From contig JAFGGU010000012.1 in the NCBI GenBank assembly GCA_016930375.1, positions 21,115 through 85,114 on the forward strand: a stretch of DNA of 64,000 nucleotides, written 5' to 3'. A model generated the notes under the pieces. It had not been told where the DNA came from. It did no database searches and saw only the letters and a list, made by a program, of their open reading frames with translations. Each line of letters opens with the position of its first letter. Within the stretch, counting starts at the first letter, position 1. The translations under genes were made by a program, and so were the position numbers. Origin of the DNA: Bacteroidales bacterium (lineage in GTDB: Bacteria; Bacteroidota; Bacteroidia; Bacteroidales; UBA10428). Below are positions 30,640-40,296 of the stretch, piece after piece.

Positions 30640-30661
30640 ATGGTTGCAGATCCACCCCCTG

Positions 30662-30677
30662 CCCCCGCCGGCGGGGG
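30662..30677. repeat. Perfect 16-bp GC palindrome CCCCCGCCGGCGGGGG
   Basis: gcccccgccggcgggggat between the SDR and LarA-like genes. Confidence 0.8.
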
Positions 30678-30721
30678 ATATTGATACTTTTTAACAATCT
30701 TTGTTTAAAAATTAACCGAAG

Positions 30722-31990
30722 ATGATATATTATGAGAAGGGATCCGAAAATACAGTTCTGTCAGACAGGGATCTGAAAGAGGGACTGTTCAGTGCTCTTG
30801 ACAAACTGGGAAAACGGGAAAAGGTGCTGGCCATTCCCCCCGACTTTACCCGTTTTCATTCTCATGCCGGGGAGCTCACATCCATGGTGTACGAGTATTA
30901 CGGCAATAAGCTGACAGATGTACTTCCGGCTTTGGGAACCCATTCACCCATGACGCCGGATCAATTGAGCACCATGTTTCCGGGCATACCGGAAGAGCTC
31001 TTCAGGGTGCATTACTGGCGCAGTGATGTACTCACTTTAGGAAGAGTTCCCGGGGATTATATTGCCGAGATTACCGATAATGCCCTGAATTACGATTGGC
31101 CGGCCCAGCTGAATAAACTGGTTTGTCAGGGCGGGCACGATCTGATATTATCCCTGGGACAGGTTGTTCCCCATGAGGTCATCGGAATGGCCAACTATAA
31201 TAAGAATCTTTTTGTTGGTACCGGAGGAGCCGAGGGTATCAACAAAAGCCACTTTTTGGGCGCTGTTTATGGAATGGAACGCATGATGGGCCGGGCAGAT
31301 AATCCGGTGCGGAAAATACTCAATTATGCATCGTCACATTTTATCAGTGAACTGCCTGTTGTTTATGTGCATACCGTGGTGGGCAGAGATGACAATGAGA
31401 ACCTGGTGGTGAGGGGCCTGTATATCGGAGATGATGAGCAGGTATTCACCCGTGCTGCCGACTTATCCCTCAAAGTGAATTTCACCGTGCTTGATAAGCC
31501 GGTCAAAAAGGTTGTTGTTTATCTCGATCCCGCAGAATTTAAAAGCACGTGGCTGGGCAATAAAAGCATTTACCGAACCCGGATGGCCATTGCGGATGGA
31601 GGTGAACTCCTGGTTCTTGCCCCGGGAGTGAAAGAATTCGGGGAAGACCCGGAGATCGACCAGTTGATCAGGAAGTACGGGTACTTTGGAACCACGGAAA
31701 CGCTTCAGAACCTGAAAGAAAACAAAGACCTGGAAGGTAACCTCAGCGCAGCCGCCCATCTAATCCACGGCAGTTCAGAAGGCAGGTTCACCATCACCTA
31801 TTGTCCCGGTCACCTGACCAAGCGGGAAATCGAAAAGGTGAATTTCAAGTACGGTTCCTTAAAGAATATGCTCGTGAAGTATAACCCGGCAACCATGAAG
31901 GAAGGCTACAATTTGCAGGAGGACGGTGAAGTGGTCTTTTATATTTCCAATCCGGCGCTTGGGCTGTGGGCGTGTAAGGAGAGGCTGTAG
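30722..31990 (+). CDS. LarA family (DUF2088) nickel-dependent racemase/epimerase homologue
   Basis: GTHSPMT (His74), PHEVIGMANYNKNLFVGTGGAEGINKSH: His151, Lys161 and His177 with the same +10/+26 spacing as His174, Lys184 and His200 of Lactobacillus plantarum LarA. Confidence 0.85.
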   Translation: MIYYEKGSENTVLSDRDLKEGLFSALDKLGKREKVLAIPPDFTRFHSHAGELTSMVYEYYGNKLTDVLPALGTHSPMTPDQLSTMFPGIPEELFRVHYWRSDVLTLGRVPGDYIAEITDNALNYDWPAQLNKLVCQGGHDLILSLGQVVPHEVIGMANYNKNLFVGTGGAEGINKSHFLGAVYGMERMMGRADNPVRKILNYASSHFISELPVVYVHTVVGRDDNENLVVRGLYIGDDEQVFTRAADLSLKVNFTVLDKPVKKVVVYLDPAEFKSTWLGNKSIYRTRMAIADGGELLVLAPGVKEFGEDPEIDQLIRKYGYFGTTETLQNLKENKDLEGNLSAAAHLIHGSSEGRFTITYCPGHLTKREIEKVNFKYGSLKNMLVKYNPATMKEGYNLQEDGEVVFYISNPALGLWACKERL

Positions 31991-32065
31991 ATTAAAGACT
32001 AAAGATTTAAGATATGAAGATTATCAGCGGATTAGTGAATACTAAATAAACGAAACAGTAAAACC

Positions 32066-33460
32066 ATGACAACAATCTCCCAGCAAATTGGTAAATACCG
32101 ATGGACAATCTGCACCCTTGTATTTTTTGCCACCACAGTTAACTATTTTGATCGCAATGTTTTGGGACTTTTAAAGCCCATCCTGTCTGATGCAGGCATA
32201 TTCGGCGCGGACAAACCCAACCAGGAGTTGTATTATTCCTATGTGGTGATGAGTTTTCAGATTGCCTACGCTATTGGCATGTTACTGGCAGGAAGGCTTA
32301 TCGACTGGTTCGGGACAAGAAAGGGATATGCCTTTTCATTGCTGGGATGGAGCATTGCTGCCATTGGCCATGCCCTCGCCCACAATACCTTTTCATTTGG
32401 TTTTTGGCGGGCCGCGCTGGGTTTTACCGAATCAGGAAATTTTCCGGCAGCCAACAAGACCATGGCAGAATGGTTCCCAAAGAAGGAAAGAGCATTTGCC
32501 ACCGGTATTTATAATTCAGGCGCCAATGTAGGTGCCATCGTTACTCCGTTGTTTGTTCCCTGGATGGCCAGGGTATGGGGATGGCAATGGGCTTTTATTT
32601 TTGTTGGCGCTATCGGTCTGATCTGGCTTTATTTCTGGTTTCGCATTTATGGTTCACCTGAACAAAAGCTTAAAGCAGGCGTTCTTTCACAGGCTGAATA
32701 TGATTATATCCACAGCGACCTGGATGAGCAGGCCGAAGAGAAAAAAAGCGGCGACCAGGTATCATGGTTTAAGCTCCTGACTTATCGCCAGACCTGGTCA
32801 TTCTTTTTCGGTAAGTTCCTGACAGATGGCGTATGGTGGTTTTACCTGTTCTGGCTGCCTGCCTTTCTGAGCGGCGAAAACACCCGGAAGATCCAGGAAT
32901 ACATGGGAGCTAATCCCGATTTTACAGGTGATCAATCCGGCATACCGGGGATCATCAGCTGGACCCTGGCAGTCGCTGTGGTTTATACGATTTCTACAAT
33001 TGGTTCGGTGTATGGAGGATGGCTTCCCAAAAGATTTATTAACAATGGAATGGCATCCTATAAAGCCCGTAAAACATCGATGTTTATTTATGCTTTATTC
33101 CCCCTTACTGTATTGTTAGCCAGCAGGTTGGGCCATATTAACACATGGTATGCCGTTTTCATCATTGGTATTGCATGCGCAGCTCACCAGGCCTGGTCGG
33201 CGAACATTTTCACCACGGTTACTGATATGTTTCCCAAAAGGGCTGTTGCTTCTGTCACCGGCATCGGGGGAATGGCAGGTGCTGTAGGCGGCATACTGAT
33301 CGCGCAGTCAGCCGGTCTGATTTTAAAACATTATTCAGCGCTCGGCAATATCCAGGCGGGTTATGCATTCCTGTTCATCTTTTGCGGAATTGCCTATATC
33401 CTGGCTTGGTTCCTCATGCATTTTATGGTGCCTAAATTAAAACGTGTTGAAAATTTGTAA
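32066..33460 (+). CDS. MFS transporter of the ACS family, probable hexuronate transporter
   Basis: NYFDRNVLGLLKPILSDAG, GRLIDWFGTRKGYAFSLLGWS, ESGNFPAANKTMAEWFPKKERAFATGIYNSGANVGA: ExuT-like; directly upstream of uxaC. Confidence 0.88.
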   Translation: MTTISQQIGKYRWTICTLVFFATTVNYFDRNVLGLLKPILSDAGIFGADKPNQELYYSYVVMSFQIAYAIGMLLAGRLIDWFGTRKGYAFSLLGWSIAAIGHALAHNTFSFGFWRAALGFTESGNFPAANKTMAEWFPKKERAFATGIYNSGANVGAIVTPLFVPWMARVWGWQWAFIFVGAIGLIWLYFWFRIYGSPEQKLKAGVLSQAEYDYIHSDLDEQAEEKKSGDQVSWFKLLTYRQTWSFFFGKFLTDGVWWFYLFWLPAFLSGENTRKIQEYMGANPDFTGDQSGIPGIISWTLAVAVVYTISTIGSVYGGWLPKRFINNGMASYKARKTSMFIYALFPLTVLLASRLGHINTWYAVFIIGIACAAHQAWSANIFTTVTDMFPKRAVASVTGIGGMAGAVGGILIAQSAGLILKHYSALGNIQAGYAFLFIFCGIAYILAWFLMHFMVPKLKRVENL

Positions 33461-33472
33461 ACAAGGATAAGG

Positions 33473-34873
33473 ATGAAAGGTTTTTTAGATTCAAATTTCC
33501 TTCTGCATACAAAAACTGCGGAATACCTTTACCATCAGCATGCAGCCGGGATGCCCATCATCGACTACCACTGTCATCTCTCGCCGAAACAGATTGCTGA
33601 AAATAAGAATTTTGACAATCTCACCCAACCCTGGCTGTATGGCGACCATTATAAATGGCGCGCCATGCGCTCCAACGGCATCGATGAACGGTATTGCTCA
33701 GGCAATGCCACCGACTGGGAAAAGTATGAGAAATGGGCGGAAACCGTGCCCTTTACCATGAGAAACCCGCTTTATCACTGGACACATCTTGAACTTCAGC
33801 GGTATTTTGGCATTACCGATCTTTTAAGCCCCAAAACCGCAGCCACCATTTACGAAAAGGCGTCGGACATGCTCGGACAAAAAGACTTTAGCCCCGTTGG
33901 CCTTATAAAAAGGATGAACGTAGAGATCGTCTGCACCACGGATGACCCTGTGGATTCGCTGGAATATCACCGTAAGATCAAGGAAACCACAGCAGGGATC
34001 AGGGTAATTCCTGCCTGGAGACCGGATAAAGTGCTGATGGCGGATAATCCGGTAGGATTTAATGAATACATCGGCAAACTGGCGGTTGTATCCGGAATTG
34101 ATATTACCAGTTATGGTCATTTGCTGGAAGCTCTGGACAAAAGGCACGAATTCTTCCATGACTCTGGTTGCCGGCTCTCTGACCATGGCTTGGAAAGCTT
34201 CTATTGCGACGGTTATACACTGACTGAAATAAATGCGATTTTTGGAAGAATCAGGAAGGGTTTCGATCTGGCTCCCGCTGAGGTTTCCAAATTCAGGTCA
34301 GCCATGCTTTATGACCTGGCTGTCATGGATTGTGATAGAGGATGGACACAACAATTCCACATAGGAGCCATGCGCAATAACAATTCCCGGATGTTCATAA
34401 CTTACGGACCTGATGGCGGCTTCGATTCCATAGGTGATTATGGTGTCGCCATACCTGCATCTCGTTTTCTCGACCGGCTCGATAAAGAAGCCAAACTGGC
34501 CAAGACGATATTGTATAACCTGAATCCTGCGGATAATGAGGTAATGGCAACCATGATCGGGAATTTCCAGGACGGTACGGTACCGGGCAAAATTCAATGG
34601 GGTTCGGGATGGTGGTTCCTGGATCAGAAGGACGGCATGGAGAAACAACTGAATGCACTCTCTAACCTGGGATTGCTCAGCCGGTTTGTAGGTATGCTTA
34701 CCGATTCACGCAGCCTGCTGTCTTACCCCCGCCACGAATATTTTCGCAGGGTGCTTTGCAACCTGATCGGGAATGACGTTGAAAACGGAGAATTGCCGGA
34801 TGACAAAACCTGGCTGGGCAAAATCGTGGAGGATGTATGTTACCATAATGCACGAAATTATTTCAATTTTTAA
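33473..34873 (+). CDS. uxaC: Glucuronate isomerase
   Basis: IIDYHCHLSPKQIAENKNFDNLTQPWLYGDHYKWRAMRSNGI...TDDPVDSLEYH...QFHIGAMRNNNSRMF...LTDSRSLLSYPRHEYFRRVLCNLIG: characteristic UxaC. Confidence 0.95.
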   Translation: MKGFLDSNFLLHTKTAEYLYHQHAAGMPIIDYHCHLSPKQIAENKNFDNLTQPWLYGDHYKWRAMRSNGIDERYCSGNATDWEKYEKWAETVPFTMRNPLYHWTHLELQRYFGITDLLSPKTAATIYEKASDMLGQKDFSPVGLIKRMNVEIVCTTDDPVDSLEYHRKIKETTAGIRVIPAWRPDKVLMADNPVGFNEYIGKLAVVSGIDITSYGHLLEALDKRHEFFHDSGCRLSDHGLESFYCDGYTLTEINAIFGRIRKGFDLAPAEVSKFRSAMLYDLAVMDCDRGWTQQFHIGAMRNNNSRMFITYGPDGGFDSIGDYGVAIPASRFLDRLDKEAKLAKTILYNLNPADNEVMATMIGNFQDGTVPGKIQWGSGWWFLDQKDGMEKQLNALSNLGLLSRFVGMLTDSRSLLSYPRHEYFRRVLCNLIGNDVENGELPDDKTWLGKIVEDVCYHNARNYFNF

Positions 34874-34895
34874 AACACCCTAAAAAGAGAATACT

Positions 34896-36251
34896 GTGAA
34901 ATCAGAAAAAAAACACAATTCGCGTCGTGATTTTATCAAGAAAGCAGGACTGGGTGCGGCATCATTGACCCTGGGCGGACTTGGATTATCTGCCTCTTCC
35001 TATGCACGCATCAGGGGCGCAAACGAAAGGATGAACATTGCCATCCTTGGCTGTTACAGGCGGTTTAACGCGCTTATGGAATCACTGCCCAAACTCAGCG
35101 ATGATTTAAACATCGCTTTTGTTTGTGATGTTGATCAGAAGAGGTTATCGGAAGCGCAGGCTAAAGTGAAAGAGAAGATGGGCATGATGCCCGGCGCAGA
35201 GGAGGATCTGCGAAAAATACTGGAAAACAAGGGTGTGGATGCCATCATCAATGCCACACCGGATCACTGGCATGCTCCGGCCACTTTCATGGCACTTCAG
35301 GCCGGAAAACATGTCTACCTGGAGAAACCCTGTTCTCATAATCCCCGTGAGGGGGAACTGCTTGTTGATTTCCAGAAGAAATACAACAAGGTCATACAAA
35401 TGGGATCACAGCAGCGTTCAGCGCTTGAAACAAGGGAGATTGTCGATGAAATTCACAAAGGATTGATTGGAGATCCCTATCTGGGTGTTGCATTTTATGT
35501 CAACAGCAGGGGTCGTGTGCCTAATCCCCGGCAGGTTCCGCCTCCGCCCACGCTTAACTGGGAACTTTTCCAGGGGCCGGCTCCGCGTGAACCTTATATG
35601 GACATTTATTTTGATTACAACTGGCACTGGTTCTGGCAGTACGGCACCGGTGAAACCGGTAACAATGCCGTGCATGAGCTCGATGTATGCCGCTGGGCGC
35701 TGCAGCTCGATTACCCAAAACAGGTAATCGTGAACGCCGCAAAGCAACATTTTCGCGACGATGGATGGCAGATGTATGATACCATGGATGCCGATTTTAT
35801 TTTCGGGAACGGAAAGACCATAAAATGGGACGGCAAGAGCCGCACCAATTACTATACCTATGGCATGGACCGGGGCAGTATCATTTACGGATCAACAGGA
35901 ACGGCAGTAGTTAACCGGAATGGTTACAAGGTATTTGATTTGCAGGGCCAGCTTACCCGTGAGCGGAAGGCCGATGAGGTTGCACAGACCACCCAGCCAG
36001 GCGGAGCCGGAGGTATGGATGGACTGCATATCATGAACTTCATTAATACAATACGCGGTACTGCCGTATTGCAGCACCAGCCCATAACGGAGGGAGCCAA
36101 AAGCACGCTGCTCGGACATCTGGCCAACATCTCCTACCGGGTGAATGCTCCTCTCTCCATGGATGAAAGCAACGGTCGCATTCTGAACAATCCCGAAGCC
36201 ATGAAACTTTGGGACAGGCAATATGAAAAGGGATGGGAACCGAAAATTTAA
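34896..36251 (+). CDS. Gfo/Idh/MocA family oxidoreductase with Tat signal
   Basis: SRRDFIKKAGLGAASLTLGG Tat signal; Rossmann start MNIAILGCYRRFN; NATPDHWHAPATFMALQAGKHVYLEKPCSHNPREGELLV. Confidence 0.93.
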   Translation: MKSEKKHNSRRDFIKKAGLGAASLTLGGLGLSASSYARIRGANERMNIAILGCYRRFNALMESLPKLSDDLNIAFVCDVDQKRLSEAQAKVKEKMGMMPGAEEDLRKILENKGVDAIINATPDHWHAPATFMALQAGKHVYLEKPCSHNPREGELLVDFQKKYNKVIQMGSQQRSALETREIVDEIHKGLIGDPYLGVAFYVNSRGRVPNPRQVPPPPTLNWELFQGPAPREPYMDIYFDYNWHWFWQYGTGETGNNAVHELDVCRWALQLDYPKQVIVNAAKQHFRDDGWQMYDTMDADFIFGNGKTIKWDGKSRTNYYTYGMDRGSIIYGSTGTAVVNRNGYKVFDLQGQLTRERKADEVAQTTQPGGAGGMDGLHIMNFINTIRGTAVLQHQPITEGAKSTLLGHLANISYRVNAPLSMDESNGRILNNPEAMKLWDRQYEKGWEPKI

Positions 36252-36264
36252 TAAATTGTATACC

Positions 36265-37569
36265 ATGAATTCAACACGCAGAAGTTTCATTAAAAACGCT
36301 TCCCTGCTGGCTGCCGGGGCGGCTCTTCCAGTTAATGCATTTCCCTTCGTCCAAGGGAAAGTCGCAGCAACCGATAAAATCCGTGTGGCGCTTATTGGTG
36401 CCAACGGTATGGGATTTAACAACCTGGCTTCCTTTCTGAAAAATCCCGAAATCGCATGTACCGCCCTGTGCGACGTGGATAAGAATGTATTGGACAAGCG
36501 GACAAAAGACCTTACGGAACTGGGCGCGCCCGAGCCGAAACATTTTGCTGATTACAGGAAGATGCTGGAGTACAAGGATATCGATGTGGTAATCATAGGC
36601 ACTCCTGACCACTGGCACTGCATGCAGTTTGTTGATTCTTTAGAAGCCGGGAAACATGTATATGTTGAGAAACCTTTGGGCAACACAATTGCTGAGATCA
36701 ATATCATGCAGAAGGCGGCAAAGCGGTATGGTAAAATGGTTCAGGTAGGGCAGTGGCAAAGAAGCCAGCCCCATTTCGTGGATGCCATCCGTTTTTTGAA
36801 GACGGGAGCCCTGGGTCGCATCCGCACATGCAAAGCCTGGTCGTATGTCGACTGGAAAGGGCCGGTTCCCAAAGTGCCGGACACACCTGTACCGGAAGGG
36901 GTGGATTACGACATGTGGCTGGGACCCGCTCCCAAACGTCCCTTTAATAAAAACAGGTTTCATTTTACATGGCGCTGGTATTGGGAATATGCAGGCGGCC
37001 TGATGACCGACTGGGGAGTACACCTGATTGATTATATTTTATATGGAATGGATAAAGCCATTCCGGTATCGGTGATGGCTACCGGCGGGAAGTATGCTTA
37101 TCCCGAGGATGACATGGTTACGCCCGATACCATGACCGCCGTATATGATTTCAAAGATTTCACCATGATCTGGGAACACACCATTGGCATCGGGCTTGGG
37201 AACTGGAGAAGGCCTCATGGTATGGCTTACATTGGCGAGAACGGCACCCTGGTACTGGATCGTAACGGATGGGAAGTGGTGCCGGAAAAACAAAAAACAG
37301 AGGCCATTCCCGTGCAAAAGAATGTGGGCGTTGGCCTCGACCTTCATGTGCGGAATTTTATCGATTGCCTTAAAAACAATGCTCCCGGGGAACTTCATGC
37401 CGGCATTGACGTAGGCAGAAACGTGGCCCTTGTAGCGCAAATGGGAAATATTGCATACAGAACAGGAGAAAAAGTATACTGGGATGATGACAAACAATTG
37501 TTCAGTACTCCCGCGGCCAACAAAATGATTACACCGGAGTACCAGAATGGTTGGAAATTACCTCAATGA
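36265..37569 (+). CDS. Gfo/Idh/MocA family oxidoreductase with Tat signal
   Basis: STRRSFIKNASLLAAGAALPVNAF; IRVALIGANGMG; GTPDHWHCMQFVDSLEAGKHVYVEKPLGN. ORF-track start 36223 overlaps the upstream gene; MNSTRR start used. Confidence 0.93.
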   Translation: MNSTRRSFIKNASLLAAGAALPVNAFPFVQGKVAATDKIRVALIGANGMGFNNLASFLKNPEIACTALCDVDKNVLDKRTKDLTELGAPEPKHFADYRKMLEYKDIDVVIIGTPDHWHCMQFVDSLEAGKHVYVEKPLGNTIAEINIMQKAAKRYGKMVQVGQWQRSQPHFVDAIRFLKTGALGRIRTCKAWSYVDWKGPVPKVPDTPVPEGVDYDMWLGPAPKRPFNKNRFHFTWRWYWEYAGGLMTDWGVHLIDYILYGMDKAIPVSVMATGGKYAYPEDDMVTPDTMTAVYDFKDFTMIWEHTIGIGLGNWRRPHGMAYIGENGTLVLDRNGWEVVPEKQKTEAIPVQKNVGVGLDLHVRNFIDCLKNNAPGELHAGIDVGRNVALVAQMGNIAYRTGEKVYWDDDKQLFSTPAANKMITPEYQNGWKLPQ

Positions 37570-37576
37570 TAAGCTT

Positions 37577-38821
37577 ATGAAAATTGAAAAATACTCCTTC
37601 GGAACAGGCGACCGCTTTGGAAAAGAAGGTCTTGCCCAATTACAGGCCATTCAGGATATCAACCGCCTCGGGATACCGGTGGTGCCCGTCTGGAACAAGT
37701 CCAACCGGGAACATTCCATTATACATTCCGTTCCTTCCGACGTAAAGCAGGAAGCGGCAGCAGCAGTGGCAGAAGGCAGGTATACCGGCAATTACTATGT
37801 TGACGCGGATCATATCAATCTGGATACGGTGGACAGATTTGTCGACAGCAGCAATTTCTTTACCATTGATGTGGCGCATTTCATTGGCAGGAAAGCATCA
37901 CAGGAGGCCATTGCTGATTTTCAAACAAGGTACTCGAAATATCTCGGTGATATGAACATTCCGGGTATCGGGCAAAAGCTGAATGTCACGGCCGGCTTTT
38001 TGACTCACCTTGCCGAAGACTATCTTGCAGCCATTGAGGAAGTAAAAAAGATCTATGATCACATTTGTACGATTAAAGGCCAGGCAAACTTCGTAGCGGA
38101 AGTATCCGTTGACGAGGCAGAAATAGTGCAGGGGCCGCTGGAACTGTTTTTTATTCTCGCTGAATTGAAAGAAAAAGGCGTGGAGGTTCAGACCATTGCA
38201 CCCAAGTTCTCAGGCTTGTTTGCCAAGGGCGTCGATTATATCGGAGACGTGCAGGGATTTGCCAGAGAATTTGAACAGGATGTAGCTGTAGTTAAACATG
38301 CGGTAAAAGAACTGGGATTGCCGGAAAACCTCAAGTTAAGCGTGCACAGCGGCAGCGACAAGTTTTCGATTTATCCTGCCATCCGGGCAGCAATCCGGAA
38401 ATTTGATGCAGGGATACATGTGAAAACAGCCGGCACAAACTGGCTGGAGGAAGTGATCGGACTGGCTGAAGCGGGTGATGACGGTCTTGAAATCGCCAGG
38501 GCTGTTTATGCGAAATCCATGGATCGTTATGATGAACTTACCGGACCCTATGCCACAGTATTAAAAATAAACCGGCAATTGCTTCCGGAAGTTTCCCTGG
38601 TAAATTCCTGGAATGGCAAACAATTCAGTGAAGCGCTTACGCACGATCAAAGCTGCAAAAACTACAACCCGCATTTCAGGCAGCTGATCCATGTAGGATA
38701 CAAGATTGCCGCGGAAATGGGAGATCGTTTTCTCTCAGCCCTGGATAAGCATCATGAGATCATTGCTTCCAAGGTGAAGTATAACTTATTGGAACGGCAC
38801 CTGAAACCTTTGTTCCGGTAA
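37577..38821 (+). CDS. UxaE-like tagaturonate epimerase family protein
   Basis: MKIEKYSFGTGDRFGKEGLAQLQAIQ...VPVWNKSNREHSIIHS...YYVDADHINLDTVDRFVDSSNFFTIDVAHFIG...APKFSGLFAKGVDYIGD...SVHSGSDKFSIYPAIR; adjacent to uxaC and the SDR gene. Confidence 0.8.
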   Translation: MKIEKYSFGTGDRFGKEGLAQLQAIQDINRLGIPVVPVWNKSNREHSIIHSVPSDVKQEAAAAVAEGRYTGNYYVDADHINLDTVDRFVDSSNFFTIDVAHFIGRKASQEAIADFQTRYSKYLGDMNIPGIGQKLNVTAGFLTHLAEDYLAAIEEVKKIYDHICTIKGQANFVAEVSVDEAEIVQGPLELFFILAELKEKGVEVQTIAPKFSGLFAKGVDYIGDVQGFAREFEQDVAVVKHAVKELGLPENLKLSVHSGSDKFSIYPAIRAAIRKFDAGIHVKTAGTNWLEEVIGLAEAGDDGLEIARAVYAKSMDRYDELTGPYATVLKINRQLLPEVSLVNSWNGKQFSEALTHDQSCKNYNPHFRQLIHVGYKIAAEMGDRFLSALDKHHEIIASKVKYNLLERHLKPLFR

Positions 38822-38828
38822 TTTGAAA

Positions 38829-40040
38829 TCAGCTGCGGACTAATAGGAAATCCCTGGGAACATCCCGGAGTCGAGCTATATTTTCGATCTTGCTTTTTAC
38901 ATCAAAACCAACAGCGCATTCCACCTGGCATACGTCGCACTGTTCACACGGTTTGCCGGATAAATCAGCCAGGTTGAGGGTTTGCTGCGCATGATCAAGA
39001 TTTCTGTAACCATAAGCATACATAAAACTTCGCATGATAGTGGGAATATCGAGATCATGCGGGCACTGACCGCTACACTTCCTGCACTGCAGACAGTAAA
39101 GTCCTTGTCCGGCTTGCGCCAGTTTTAAATCCTTCAGTTCGTCATCCGTGATTTTGAGATCCCCCATTAGGGTTATATTATTCTGCAATTCCTCAAAGTT
39201 GGTCATGCCTGACATCAGGGTATGAACATTTTCATTTTGGGCTACCCATTTAAGTGCTGCTTTTGAACTGATAGGCTGAGTGCGGTTCTGATCCCAAAAG
39301 CCGCCTGCCATAGTCTTCATGGCAATGATACCCAGACCGGCCGATGCGCCGTACTGAACGGCTTCATTCACCTCCTGCATTTTCTGCAATCTGAAATTAT
39401 AGGCTGCCATTGCAACATCATATATTCCGGTATCTGCAGCAGCCCGGATGGCCTCATCCACATAGCTGTGCGTTGCAATACCTATGAAACGCGCCTTGCC
39501 ACTCTTTTTAAAATCTTCCATCACCCTGAGCAAGGGTTCGAAAAATACTGATTCACGTTTGGCTGCAAAGGGTAAAAAGAGAATATCCAGGTAGTCGACT
39601 CCGAGGCGCTTCATGCTGTTCTCGATATCACTCTGAAAAGCAGTTCCGGCTTCAGGGTCAGTGAAGAGTCCCTTCTGATGATCGGTTCCTTTGGGCATGG
39701 TACTGGTGGCAATCAGGTAGGATTCCCTCGGGCGATTTTTGAGGACACCTCCGAGCATGGTTTCGTTGTTGCCGTTACCATAGTAAGTGGAGGTTCCCAG
39801 CAATCTGACACCCTTCTCCAGGGCTGCCTGAACCAGAGCGGGATTGTTGGTGTCCCCGGTACCCATGCTCAACAGCGGTATCTTCAGGCCGGTTTTGCCA
39901 AGAGTTCTTAACGGCAATGCCTGTGAAGGATCAGCAGCGGGTTTCGGGGTAAAAGCTTTTATCGATCCGGGGATCAGGGCTGCTCCTGAAAGCCCCAGGA
40001 TACTTTTTTTCAGAAAGTCGCGACGATGATTGGGTTTCAT
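38829..40040 (-). CDS. Tat-exported aldo/keto reductase with C-terminal Cys-rich (4Fe-4S type) domain
   Basis: NHRRDFLKKSILGLSGAALIPGS; LRTLGKTGLKIPLLSMGTGDTNN AKR fold; CLQCRKCSGQCPHDLDIP and CEQCDVCQVEC. Confidence 0.9.
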   Translation of the reverse strand: MKPNHRRDFLKKSILGLSGAALIPGSIKAFTPKPAADPSQALPLRTLGKTGLKIPLLSMGTGDTNNPALVQAALEKGVRLLGTSTYYGNGNNETMLGGVLKNRPRESYLIATSTMPKGTDHQKGLFTDPEAGTAFQSDIENSMKRLGVDYLDILFLPFAAKRESVFFEPLLRVMEDFKKSGKARFIGIATHSYVDEAIRAAADTGIYDVAMAAYNFRLQKMQEVNEAVQYGASAGLGIIAMKTMAGGFWDQNRTQPISSKAALKWVAQNENVHTLMSGMTNFEELQNNITLMGDLKITDDELKDLKLAQAGQGLYCLQCRKCSGQCPHDLDIPTIMRSFMYAYGYRNLDHAQQTLNLADLSGKPCEQCDVCQVECAVGFDVKSKIENIARLRDVPRDFLLVRS

Positions 40041-40191
40041 TTTGGGTATTTTTTTGGGTAATGAGAAATTGTGGCGAAACGAATTTGTTTAAAAGTGTTG
40101 GAAATTTACTAAACATTACCGGATTGATGTTTTTTAATCCGTGGTATTTTGTTAAAGGTTAGTTAAATCTCTGAATCAATTGGTGTAATTC

Positions 40192-40275
40192 AGCCCGCTT
40201 CGGGGCTGATATGTCTGGGATTTGACTTTACCGCGGGCTTCACCCGCGGTTATTGAAATTAAATCCCTTCGGGAT
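40192..40275. repeat. REP-like element, single half-unit of the 28.3-28.5 kb element
   Basis: AGCCCGCTTCGGGGCT, CCGCGGGCTTCACCCGCGG-TTATT and ATCCCTTCGGGAT, in the same order and orientation as the right half of the 28.3-28.5 kb element. Confidence 0.8.
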
Positions 40276-40296
40276 GCAATAAAAAATACCCGAATG

